Shown here: positions 1 to 5,487 of the stretch, in pieces | Layout: every line of letters begins with the position of its first letter | Numbering within the stretch: the stretch's first letter is position 1 | DNA from: JBBPYA01 sp038200385 | GTDB taxonomy: Bacteria > Actinomycetota > Actinomycetes > Mycobacteriales > Geodermatophilaceae | DNA length: 7,651 bases | Direction of reading: 5' to 3' | NCBI GenBank assembly: GCA_038200385.1 | Contig: JBBPYA010000101.1 | Coordinates: 1 to 7,651, forward strand | The notes under the pieces: model-generated | What the model saw: only the letters and a program-made list of their open reading frames with translations | Databases searched by the model: none | Told to the model about the DNA's origin: nothing | Made by a program: the position numbers and the translations under genes

Positions 1-855
1 CAGCGCCCCTGCGACGAACGCACCGATGATCGGCACGAAGCCACCGAGGAAGGTCAGGACGGCCAGCGGGATCGCCAGCGGGACGCCGACGATGAGCAGT
101 CCGGCGCCGATCAGGATGCCGTCGATGAAGCCCACTGCAGCCTGCGACCTGACGAAGCTGCCGACGGTGTCCCAGGCCCGCGCCAGGACCGCCTCGATGT
201 GCACGCCGGCCCGGGCTCCAACCGAACGACGCAACCAGGGCAGGAACCTCGGGCCGTCCTTGAGGAAGAAGAAGACCAGGAAGAGCACGACGACGAGCGT
301 GACCAGCGCCGAGGTCACCGCGCTCACGCCGGTGATGATGCCCGTCGCGATCGAGGTGGCGCTGGACCGCAGCCGGTCGGTGATCGATTGGACGCCGGCA
401 TTGATCTGGGCCTCGGACAGATTCAGCGGGGGGCCGGTCAGCCATTCCTGAACCCTTGCGAGCCCGTCGCTCGCACTGGTCGCGATGTCGTCGACCTGCC
501 CGACCAGCGGCGGCACGACCACGATGACCGCCCCGGCGAGGACGAGCAGTGCGGACAGCACCACCAGAAGAGCGGCCGGGGCCGGCGGCAGTCCCTTGCG
601 CCGCAACCATCCCACGGGCGGCCAGAGCACGGTGGCCGCGACGATGGCAAGCAGCAACGGAAGCAACACGACCCATAGCCGCGAGACGATGGCACCCAGG
701 ATCAGAACTCCGACGCTGATGAGGGCCAGAGCAAGGCTCCCGCGGGCCAGCGTGGCGAGCCCGCGTCCGATCGCCGTACTCCGCTCGGTCGGCTTGGACA
801 TCGGCCACATCGTGCGTTCCCGGGTGGCGTCGGTCGACGGCAATGGTGTGGTCAT
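1..855 (-). CDS. AI-2E family transporter (partial, C-terminus beyond window start)
   Basis: Multi-pass membrane protein of the AI-2E exporter/PerM/TqsA family (PF01594). Members have been linked to autoinducer-2 export or cation/proton antiport, and the substrate here cannot be assigned. The frame is open from 855 to base 1, giving 285 residues without a stop. Hydrophobic stretches lie near residues 39-78 (two helices), 93-116, 174-197, 221-250 and 255-285. A soluble segment at about 117-172 separates helices 3 and 4, as is usual in the family. FFLKDGPRF follows the fourth helix (196-204) and a GGFVPIIG motif sits at 271-278, both typical. Full family members have about 350 residues, so roughly the last quarter is missing. 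The start is uncertain: ATG at 855 follows an adjacent in-frame GTG (858), internal ATGs occur at codons 16 and 19, and none has a strong ribosome site. It lies downstream of paaE on the same strand, but there is no metabolic reason to place it in the paa pathway. The family call is firm; the role is unknown. Confidence 0.9.
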   Translation of the reverse strand, partial: MTTPLPSTDATRERTMWPMSKPTERSTAIGRGLATLARGSLALALISVGVLILGAIVSRLWVVLLPLLLAIVAATVLWPPVGWLRRKGLPPAPAALLVVLSALLVLAGAVIVVVPPLVGQVDDIATSASDGLARVQEWLTGPPLNLSEAQINAGVQSITDRLRSSATSIATGIITGVSAVTSALVTLVVVLFLVFFFLKDGPRFLPWLRRSVGARAGVHIEAVLARAWDTVGSFVRSQAAVGFIDGILIGAGLLIVGVPLAIPLAVLTFLGGFVPIIGAFVAGAL

Positions 856-887
856 CACGCCATCGTCGTACGCCGACCCCGCACCAC

Positions 888-908
888 GCCCTCCGACAGG
901 CGGAGGGC
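888..908 (-). terminator. Hairpin between paaE and the AI-2E gene, possible terminator
   Basis: A perfect 8-bp GC-rich stem (GCCCTCCG at 888-895, CGGAGGGC at 901-908) closes a 5-base loop. It sits about 48 bases past the paaE stop in the direction of paa transcription and before the AI-2E start. No U-run follows. Actinobacterial terminators often lack one, so this could end or attenuate the paaABCDE transcript, but the call rests on structure and position only. The symmetrical stem could equally act on the plus strand. Confidence 0.45.
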
Positions 909-955
909 TCGGTGCCCGGAACGGTCAGTCAGGAACGATCGGTCTTCACCTCAGC

Positions 956-2110
956 TCAGGCGTCGTAGTCCACCGTGAGAGCGTCGCTGGTCGGAAGCGC
1001 CTGACAGGTCAGGATGTACCCGGCGTCCAGTTCGGACTGGTCCAGGGCGTAGTTGCGGCGTAGCTGCGCGGTTCCCACCGTCAACTTCGCCCGGCAGGTA
1101 CCGCAGACGCCGCCCTTGCAGGCGAACGGCAGGTCGGAGCGCACCGTCTGGGCCGCGTCCAGCACCGGCACACCACGCGGCAGCGTCAACGTCGTCGAGC
1201 GCCCGTCGAGGACGACCGTCACCTCGCTGCTCGGGCCGTCCACGGTCTGCTCGTCGCCGCGAACGGGTTCCGGTGGCACGTCGTCGACGTAGAACAGCTC
1301 CTGGTGCACCCGATCCGCCGGCACACCGGCCTCGCCCAGCACAGTGCGCGCCTCGGCCACCATCTCGTGCGGGCCGCACAGCCAGAAGTGGTCGACCGCA
1401 CCGACATCGACCAGTGCGCCCAACAGGGTCCGCAGCCGCTGCCCGTCCAGCCGGCCGCTGGTGACCTCGGCGTCGCGGGGTTCCCGGGACAGCACGTGCA
1501 CGAGCTGCAGCCGGGTCCCGTATCGGTCCTTCAGATCGGCCAGTTCGTCGGCGAACATCACCGTGCTCGTCCGCCGGTTGCCGTAGAACACCGTCACCGT
1601 CGACCGCCCATCGGCCAGCACGGTGGAGGCCAGCGACAGCGCCGGTGTGATCCCCGAGCCGGCCACGACGAACACGTGATCCCCCGGCACCGTCGTGTCG
1701 GTCGTGAACCGGCCCTCGGGCGGGAGTACGTCGATGGTGTCGCCGGGCCGGACGTCGTGTACCAGCCAGGAGGAGAAGAACCCGCCCGGCACCTCGCGGA
1801 CCCCGACCCGGGGGGGCGCGCCGGCGGCGGCGCAGATCGAGTACGACCGCCGCTCGTCCCGGTCGCCCTGCCGGCGGCGCAGCGTCAGCGCCTGTCCCGG
1901 GAGGAAGGCGTAGTCTGCCGCCAGTTCGGCCGGTACGTCGAAGCTGACCGCGACCGCGTCCTCGGTGAGCTGCTCCACCCGACTCACCGTCAGTGGGTGG
2001 AACTTGGGGCGCCGCCGGGCCGGCCCGCGCCGGCTGCCGTCGGAGTCCCGGATCTCGCGAGCCACGGTGTCGCGACCGTCGATGACCTCGGGAGCCGTAG
2101 TCTCGCCCAC
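956..2110 (-). CDS. paaE: 1,2-phenylacetyl-CoA epoxidase reductase subunit PaaE
   Basis: Cytosolic flavin and iron-sulfur reductase that passes electrons from NAD(P)H to the diiron centre of PaaA during ring epoxidation of phenylacetyl-CoA. Its 384 residues show the expected order. An FAD-binding barrel spans about 36-140 with the flavin motif RSYS at 88-91. An NAD(P)-binding domain spans about 142-275 with GSGITP at 151-156 and CGP at 245-247. A C-terminal plant-type 2Fe-2S domain spans about 295-384, with cluster cysteines C331, C336, C339 and C369 (C-x4-C-x2-C-x29-C). The GTG start directly abuts the paaD stop. An AAGGAG ribosome site inside the last paaD codons (2122-2117), 6 bases upstream, supports this start and suggests translational coupling. 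About 35 polar, arginine-rich residues precede the first conserved strand, slightly longer than E. coli PaaE (about 356 residues). It is the last gene of the paaABCDE run. Confidence 0.97.
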   Translation of the reverse strand: MGETTAPEVIDGRDTVAREIRDSDGSRRGPARRRPKFHPLTVSRVEQLTEDAVAVSFDVPAELAADYAFLPGQALTLRRRQGDRDERRSYSICAAAGAPPRVGVREVPGGFFSSWLVHDVRPGDTIDVLPPEGRFTTDTTVPGDHVFVVAGSGITPALSLASTVLADGRSTVTVFYGNRRTSTVMFADELADLKDRYGTRLQLVHVLSREPRDAEVTSGRLDGQRLRTLLGALVDVGAVDHFWLCGPHEMVAEARTVLGEAGVPADRVHQELFYVDDVPPEPVRGDEQTVDGPSSEVTVVLDGRSTTLTLPRGVPVLDAAQTVRSDLPFACKGGVCGTCRAKLTVGTAQLRRNYALDQSELDAGYILTCQALPTSDALTVDYDA

Positions 2111-2617
2111 TCAGATCTCCTTGAAGTGCTCGAAGGGCTCGCGGCAGCTCCGACAGCGCCGCAACGCCTTGCAGGCCGTGGCCCCGAACTCGCTGAGCTC
2201 CTCGGTGTCCCCGGATCCGCACTGCGGGCACGCCGCGCCGCGCCGGGTCGGGCTCAGCTGCAGCGGTACCGGACCGGCCGGACGTGCGGGTGCGGCGCCG
2301 GGGGGCGCGATCCCGCCGAGCAGCAGCTTGCGGCGACCCTCCGCACTGATCCAGTCCGAACTCCACGCCGGGGACAGCACGGTGCGTACGTCGACGTCGG
2401 CCCAGCCGGCCCGGTGCAGGGCATGGACGAGGTCCGCCCGCATGACGCCCAATGCCGGGCAGCCGGAGTACGTCGGGGTGATCTCCACGACCACGGTCCC
2501 GTCCTCGGTGCGCACGTCCCGCAGCACGCCGAGGTCGGCCAGGGTCAGCATCGGCAGCTCCGGATCGACGATCGCCTCGGCGACCACCCGCGGGTCCGGG
2601 CGCACCGCCGTACTCAC
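2111..2617 (-). CDS. paaD: Phenylacetyl-CoA epoxidase accessory protein PaaD
   Basis: Small protein needed for activity of the PaaABCE epoxidase. It belongs to the MIP18/DUF59 group linked to Fe-S or metal centre assembly, and its exact job is still debated. The 168 residues carry the DUF59 fold at about 8-100, with the DPELP turn at 18-22 and the TPTYSGCP motif at 47-54 containing the conserved C53. A C-terminal zinc-ribbon-like module has C120, C123, C139, C145 and C148, plus the family ending around EPFEHFKEI. The GTG start at 2617 overlaps the paaC stop as GTGA and gives the usual family length. The reading frame stays open upstream for 87 more codons, but that stretch is paaC sequence in another frame. 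The gene's tail supplies the ribosome site for paaE. Identification is secure. Confidence 0.95.
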   Translation of the reverse strand: MSTAVRPDPRVVAEAIVDPELPMLTLADLGVLRDVRTEDGTVVVEITPTYSGCPALGVMRADLVHALHRAGWADVDVRTVLSPAWSSDWISAEGRRKLLLGGIAPPGAAPARPAGPVPLQLSPTRRGAACPQCGSGDTEELSEFGATACKALRRCRSCREPFEHFKEI

Positions 2618-3528
2618 CAGGTCGCCGCCGGATGCTCGCGGGCCAGGCCCTGCAGGGTCGCCAGCAGTTCGTCGAATCCGGGGGTGTGCGAGCCGGCCCG
2701 ACCCGGACTCGGCCGGGGCGTCGGCCACGGTGGCACCTCGAGGGTGGCCTGCTCCAGAACGGTGCTCAGGACATCCCGCACTTCGCCGTCCACCACGCAC
2801 GGATCCACGGCGATCCCGGCGGCGGCCAATCTTGCCTCCACCGCGGTGGCCGCCGGCAGGTCGGCGAGCAGTGGCCACAGCGCGTCGACTGCCTCGACGG
2901 TACGGCGATGCGACTCGGTGGTCCCGTCGCCGAGGCGCAGCACCCAGCGGGCCGCGTAGTCGCGGTGGTAGGTCAGCTCCGGCACGCCCTTCGCCGCAAT
3001 CGCGGCCAGCACCGGGTCGCGGCTGTCACGCAGCCGGGCGAAGAGCGCCAGCCGGTACGCCGAGGCGGCCAGCAACCGCACCATGGTGGCGGCGAAGTCA
3101 CCACCGTCGACCTCGACGAGGTGGTGGTTGACGAACTCCTCCGATTCGCGGAAGTAGGCCAGCGCGTCCTCGTCCGGGATGCTCCCGGTGGCAGCCGACC
3201 GCGAGCGACCGAGAACGCCGCACGTGCCGGCCCGGGCCAGCAAAAGGCGGGCCTGGCCGAGCAGGTCGAGGGCGCAGTTGGCCAGCGCCACCTCCTCCTC
3301 CAGTTCCGGCGCCCGGGTGACCCACTCGGTGAGCCGCTGACTGAGCACCAGGGCGTCGTCGCCGAGCATCAGGCAGTACGCACCGAGATCGGAGGCGTCC
3401 ACCCCGTCGGGTACTGCGGTGTCCACGCCCGCGAGCGGGTCGTCGAAACCGGTGCCGAAGGCCCACTGGCCCTCGCCGCCGTGCGCCTGGTCCAGCGCGT
3501 CGTACACGGTCTCCTCGTGTCCGGCCAT
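2614..3528 (-). CDS. paaC: 1,2-phenylacetyl-CoA epoxidase structural subunit PaaC
   Basis: Ferritin-like, non-catalytic partner of PaaA. In the characterised E. coli complex PaaA and PaaC form the stable core and PaaC has a scaffold role. The 304 residues show family segments at about 48-97 (YCLMLGDDALVLSQRLTEW, then CALDLLGQARLLL), 119-151 (ALAYFRESEEF, then NHHLVEV), 170-198 (GVPELTYHRDYAARWVLRLGD) and a C-terminal block from about 276 ending in HPAATW. It is longer than E. coli PaaC (about 248 residues), mainly through about 45 extra N-terminal residues and a proline-rich linker near 256-275. The ATG at 3528 lies 13 bases after the paaB stop, with only a weak ribosome site; other upstream in-frame starts fall inside paaB. 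Its stop overlaps the paaD start as GTGA. Confidence 0.95.
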   Translation of the reverse strand: MAGHEETVYDALDQAHGGEGQWAFGTGFDDPLAGVDTAVPDGVDASDLGAYCLMLGDDALVLSQRLTEWVTRAPELEEEVALANCALDLLGQARLLLARAGTCGVLGRSRSAATGSIPDEDALAYFRESEEFVNHHLVEVDGGDFAATMVRLLAASAYRLALFARLRDSRDPVLAAIAAKGVPELTYHRDYAARWVLRLGDGTTESHRRTVEAVDALWPLLADLPAATAVEARLAAAGIAVDPCVVDGEVRDVLSTVLEQATLEVPPWPTPRPSPGRAGSHTPGFDELLATLQGLAREHPAATW

Positions 3529-3541
3529 CAGCGTCGGCCCA

Positions 3542-3919
3542 TCACATGTGCGGGACGGTGTCGGGGATGTCGTAGAACGTCGGGTGCCGGTAGACCTTGT
3601 CCCCGGACGGCGCGAACATCGGGTCCTTCTCGTCCGGACTGGACGCGGTGATGTCACTCGCGAGCACCACCCAGATGCTCACGCCCTCGTTGCGCCTGGT
3701 GTAGACGTCGCGGGCCGCGTGCACCGCCATCTCGTCGTCGGGTGCATGCAGGGAGCCGACGTGCACGTGGTTGAGGCCGCGCTTGCCGCGGACGAAGACC
3801 TCATACAGCGGCCATCGCCCGGGGGGCGGGCCCCCCGGGGACCCCCCGAGCCCCGAGGGAATCGACGGACCTATCGGTACGGCGCCGTGGCCGCCCTCCG
3901 CGGTCAGGTCGGCGCTCAC
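3542..3919 (-). CDS. paaB: 1,2-phenylacetyl-CoA epoxidase small subunit PaaB with N-terminal extension
   Basis: Small cytosolic subunit thought to link PaaA/PaaC heterodimers into the larger active epoxidase assembly; it has no catalytic residues. The conserved domain runs from residue 36 to the end (125 residues in all). It begins WPLYEVFVRGKRGLNH, then shows HVGSL, DVYTRRNEG, SIWVV and KVYRHPTFY, and ends IPDTVPHM, which closely matches E. coli PaaB as remembered (about 95 residues). The first 35 residues have no counterpart there and are rich in Gly, Pro and Ser. The GTG at 3919 overlaps the paaA stop as GTGA and is the only start codon in frame before W36, so the extension appears genuine unless there is a sequence error. 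A long GC hairpin in the DNA (3818-3839) falls at the junction between extension and conserved domain. Confidence 0.94.
   Translation of the reverse strand: MSADLTAEGGHGAVPIGPSIPSGLGGSPGGPPPGRWPLYEVFVRGKRGLNHVHVGSLHAPDDEMAVHAARDVYTRRNEGVSIWVVLASDITASSPDEKDPMFAPSGDKVYRHPTFYDIPDTVPHM
3818..3839. repeat. Strong GC inverted repeat inside paaB
   Basis: CCCGGGGGG at 3818-3826 and CCCCCCGGG at 3831-3839 pair perfectly around a 4-base spacer. Further C and G runs follow at 3842-3865 and could form competing stems. The structure encodes the Gly/Pro-rich end of the PaaB N-terminal extension. In the paa transcript it would lie about 80-100 bases after the paaB start codon. It could slow ribosomes, protect or process the mRNA, or simply reflect G/C runs in Gly and Pro codons. 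No function is shown. Confidence 0.75.
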
Positions 3920-4884
3920 GCCGCGGGCAGTGCGCGGTCGTCGTCGGCCCGCTTCGCCGCGTAGGCGGTGGCCGCTTCGAGCACCCACGCGTTGTCGTCG
4001 CGCGCGGCCCGCCGACGGGCGATCCGCTCGTCGTTGCACGGACCGTCCCCGCTGATCACGGCCTTGAACTCGCTCCAGTCGATGGCGCCGAACCGGTACC
4101 TGCCGGTCTCCTCGTCGGGGGCGAGTTCCGGATCGGGCAGGGCAACCCCGAGTACGGCGGCCTGCGGCACCGTCATGTCCACGAAGCGCTGCCGCAGCTC
4201 GTCGTTGCTGTGCCGCTTGATGCCCCAGGCCATGGACTGTGCGGAGTTCGGGCTGTCGTCGTCGGGCGGCCCGAACATCATCAGCGAGGGCCACCACCAC
4301 CGGTCGACGGCGTCCTGCACCATCGCCTGCTGCCCCGGCGTACCGCGCATCATGGTCATCAGCAGCTCGAAGCCTTGCCGCTGGTGGAAGGACTCCTCCT
4401 TGCAGACCCGGATCATCGCCCGCGCGTAGGGCCCGTAACTGCTGCGGCACAAGGGGACCTGGTTGCAGATCGCCGCGCCGTCGACCAGCCAACCGATGAC
4501 GCCGACGTCAGCGTACGTGAGGGTCGGGTAGTTGAAGATCGAGCTGTACTTCTGTCGCCGTTCGATCAGCTTGTCGGTGAGGTCCCCCCGGTCGGCGCCG
4601 AGGGTCTCGGCTGCGGCGTACAGGTACATGCCGTGCCCGGCCTCGTCCTGCACCTTGGCCAGCAGGATCGCCTTGCGGCGCAGTGATGGGGCAGCGAGCA
4701 GCCAGTCACCCTCCGGCTGCATGCCGATGATCTCCGAGTGCGCGTGCTGGGCGATCTGGCGGATCAGGCCCTTGCGGTAGCCCTCGGGCATCCAGTCGCG
4801 CGGCTCGATGCGGCGGTCGTGCCCGATGATCGACTCGAAGTCCCGCTGCAGCCCGTCGTCCGGCAGGTCCGTGGCCACCGACAT
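3916..4884 (-). CDS. paaA: 1,2-phenylacetyl-CoA epoxidase catalytic subunit PaaA
   Basis: Diiron oxygenase subunit that binds phenylacetyl-CoA and inserts one oxygen atom to give the ring-1,2-epoxide, with electrons from PaaE. The 322 residues form a ferritin-like four-helix fold. The expected iron ligands are visible: E51, the E81-x-x-H84 pair in VQDEAGHG, D135, and the E164-x-x-H167 pair in EESFHQRQ. These sit nine residues beyond the positions I recall for E. coli PaaA. Other typical stretches are YPTLTYADVGVIGWLVDGAA (119-138), the WWWPS region near 196-200 and FGAIDWSEFK at 265-274. ATG 4884 is chosen because GGGAGA lies 4 bases upstream. ATGs at 4896 and 4899 are in frame but have no ribosome site and abut the operator. 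First gene of a tightly packed run; its stop overlaps paaB by 4 bases. It is likely repressed through the operator at 4901-4922. Confidence 0.97.
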   Translation of the reverse strand: MSVATDLPDDGLQRDFESIIGHDRRIEPRDWMPEGYRKGLIRQIAQHAHSEIIGMQPEGDWLLAAPSLRRKAILLAKVQDEAGHGMYLYAAAETLGADRGDLTDKLIERRQKYSSIFNYPTLTYADVGVIGWLVDGAAICNQVPLCRSSYGPYARAMIRVCKEESFHQRQGFELLMTMMRGTPGQQAMVQDAVDRWWWPSLMMFGPPDDDSPNSAQSMAWGIKRHSNDELRQRFVDMTVPQAAVLGVALPDPELAPDEETGRYRFGAIDWSEFKAVISGDGPCNDERIARRRAARDDNAWVLEAATAYAAKRADDDRALPAA

Positions 4885-4900
4885 CGCGTCTCCCATCATT

Positions 4901-4922
4901 ACTGACCGATCGGTCGGTATTA
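4901..4922. promoter_or_regulatory. TetR (PaaR) operator upstream of paaA
   Basis: The core CTGACCGATCGGTCGGT (4902-4918) recurs without a mismatch at 5436-5452 in front of paaK. It contains a perfect 12-bp palindrome, GACCGATCGGTC. In a wider register it fits ACCGNNCGNNCGGT, which resembles the PaaR site I recall for Corynebacterium glutamicum (not looked up). It lies 17 bases before the chosen paaA start and would cover the -10 or transcription start region, so bound repressor should block paaABCDE. The likely ligand is the TetR protein encoded at 6822, with release by phenylacetyl-CoA as in studied PaaR proteins. Confidence 0.85.
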
Positions 4923-5100
4923 GTCTGCCGCGCCGACAGCTCCGATGCAACCCTGGCCGGGCCATCCTGGGCCGGCGCGCTGTCGCAAAGTGAGACGACT
5001 TGCCGGGATCGGGTCGCGAATGCTGACGCGACGGGCGGACCCCGCCGACGCCGAGGCACCCGACGCGCGGCCGGCCGCCGACCTCACAGGAGAGCCGCCC

Positions 5101-5205
5101 GTGACCGAGTCCCGCGGGAGTTTCCGGCTGATCTACCGCAGCCGGGACCTGATCCCCTCCGATCGGCGCAAGGCCGGGCTGGGCGAGTTGTTCAGCGCGC
5201 CCTGA
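5101..5205 (+). pseudogene. Truncated BLUF-domain-like ORF (34 codons), probable gene remnant
   Basis: A GTG at 5101 has a good ribosome site, AGGAGA, 7 bases upstream. It opens 34 codons that include FRLIYRSRDLIP, then DRRKAGLGELFSA, before a TGA. This resembles the first strand and helix of BLUF blue-light sensor domains (about 90-100 residues), whose flavin-contacting tyrosine lies in the first strand; Y12 is the candidate here. The Asn and Gln that complete the flavin pocket would come later and are absent. Just past the stop, another frame (to TAA at 5238-5240) reads AHRDGIS, loosely like the next BLUF segment, which hints at a frameshift or small deletion. The frame is also open upstream from an ATG at 4945, but that part looks non-coding. 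A functional microprotein or leader peptide is possible but less likely. The similarity is from memory of the family. Confidence 0.5.
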
Positions 5206-5260
5206 TCGCGCACCGGGACGGCATCTCGCCGGCGGCCTAACCCCCCGCCCCTGCCGCCCC

Positions 5261-5285
5261 CCACGATCAGGTCACCTGATCGTGG
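5261..5285. repeat. 25-bp near-perfect palindrome
   Basis: CCACGATCAGGT (5261-5272) and ACCTGATCGTGG (5274-5285) are exact complements around one central C. As RNA this gives an 11-bp stem with a 3-base loop. A C-rich stretch (5241-5262) precedes it and no T-run follows. It may be a bidirectional transcription terminator isolating the BLUF remnant from paaK, an operator for an unknown dimeric regulator, or a dispersed palindromic element. Its near-perfect symmetry is well above chance. The choice among these roles is open. Confidence 0.75.
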
Positions 5286-5290
5286 CGTGA

Positions 5291-5318
5291 CCTCGCGGGT
5301 GGTGGGTGGCCCGCGAGG
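5291..5318. repeat. 9-bp inverted repeat, 10-base loop
   Basis: CCTCGCGGG (5291-5299) pairs with CCCGCGAGG (5310-5318). The right arm is also the first copy of the 20-bp tandem array that follows, so the hairpin and the array share sequence. It starts 5 bases after the 25-bp palindrome, so the two stems could stack as a double terminator-like structure. Evidence is pairing only. Confidence 0.6.
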
Positions 5319-5410
5319 ACACGTTAAGGCCCGCGAGGTTCCGCTCAGGCCCGCGCGGCCCCGCTTAGACCCGCGCGGCCCCGCTCAAGTCCGCGCGCTA
5401 CCGCTGAGCG
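5308..5410. repeat. Degenerate 20-bp tandem array upstream of paaK
   Basis: The motif GGCCCGCGAGG or a variant recurs with an exact 20-base step: 5308-5318, 5328-5338, 5348-5358, 5368-5378 and, more degenerate, 5388-5398. The spacer between copies is also conserved as CCGCT plus a short variable AT-containing bit at 5341, 5361, 5381 and 5401. The best neighbours, 5341-5360 and 5361-5380, differ at only two positions. The unit is not a multiple of three and no reading frame runs through it, so it is not coding. It ends about 25 bases before the paaK operator. It may bind a protein on one helix face (about two turns per step) or be a structural or selfish repeat. Confidence 0.75.
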
Positions 5411-5434
5411 CGGCAGCGACGAGCCGTCCGGGTC

Positions 5435-5456
5435 TCTGACCGATCGGTCGGTTACT
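5435..5456. promoter_or_regulatory. TetR (PaaR) operator upstream of paaK
   Basis: This second copy of CTGACCGATCGGTCGGT (5436-5452) has the same 12-bp palindromic centre as the site by paaA. Its flanks TCT and ACT extend the symmetry on both sides. It lies about 31 bases before the paaK start and 22 bases before the ribosome site. A bound repressor would block transcription of paaK and of the regulator gene behind it, giving autoregulation. Two identical cores, one per arm of the divergon, are strong evidence of shared control. Confidence 0.85.
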
Positions 5457-5487
5457 GTCACGCCGACGCGCCCGATCGGAGGTTGCG

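Larger units (their letters stand above)
4885..5487. other. Divergent paaA/paaK regulatory region (603 bases)
   Basis: This stretch separates two divergent operons and carries no intact long gene. In order it holds: the paaA leader and operator; about 180 bases with no element I can support; a short BLUF-like ORF; a 25-bp palindrome preceded by a C-rich run; a 9-bp inverted repeat; a 20-bp tandem array; the second operator; and the paaK ribosome site GGAGG at 5478-5482. No convincing -35/-10 pair could be picked by eye for either paa promoter. The only candidates near paaA are weak (TTGCAT at 4950-4945, TAATAC at 4922-4917, spaced too far apart). At 603 bases it is long for this otherwise compact locus. 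Confidence 0.8.

Noticed and set aside
931..945. Possible third operator downstream of paaE (CGATCGGTC, with CGGTCAGT nearby at 922-929)
   Set aside because: Only half-site similarity in each piece and the spacing does not fit ACCGNNCGNNCGGT. The position after a gene end gives no support.
951..2366. Minus-strand 471-codon open frame overlapping paaE and paaD
   Set aside because: Arginine- and glycine-rich translation without any domain, one frame off the clearly conserved paaE.
1304..2959. Long plus-strand open frame (551 codons) opposite paaE, paaD and paaC
   Set aside because: Its composition is that of an antisense shadow in GC-rich DNA. The minus strand carries recognised domains with complete motifs over the same bases.
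5301..5410. CRISPR array reading of the 20-bp repeats
   Set aside because: The whole 20-bp period is repeated with drift, there are no unique spacers of 30-40 bases, and no cas genes are present.
5470..5482. CCGATCGG close to the paaK ribosome site as an extra operator
   Set aside because: The short palindrome lacks the outer halves and overlaps GGAGG. CG-rich palindromes of this length are common in this DNA.
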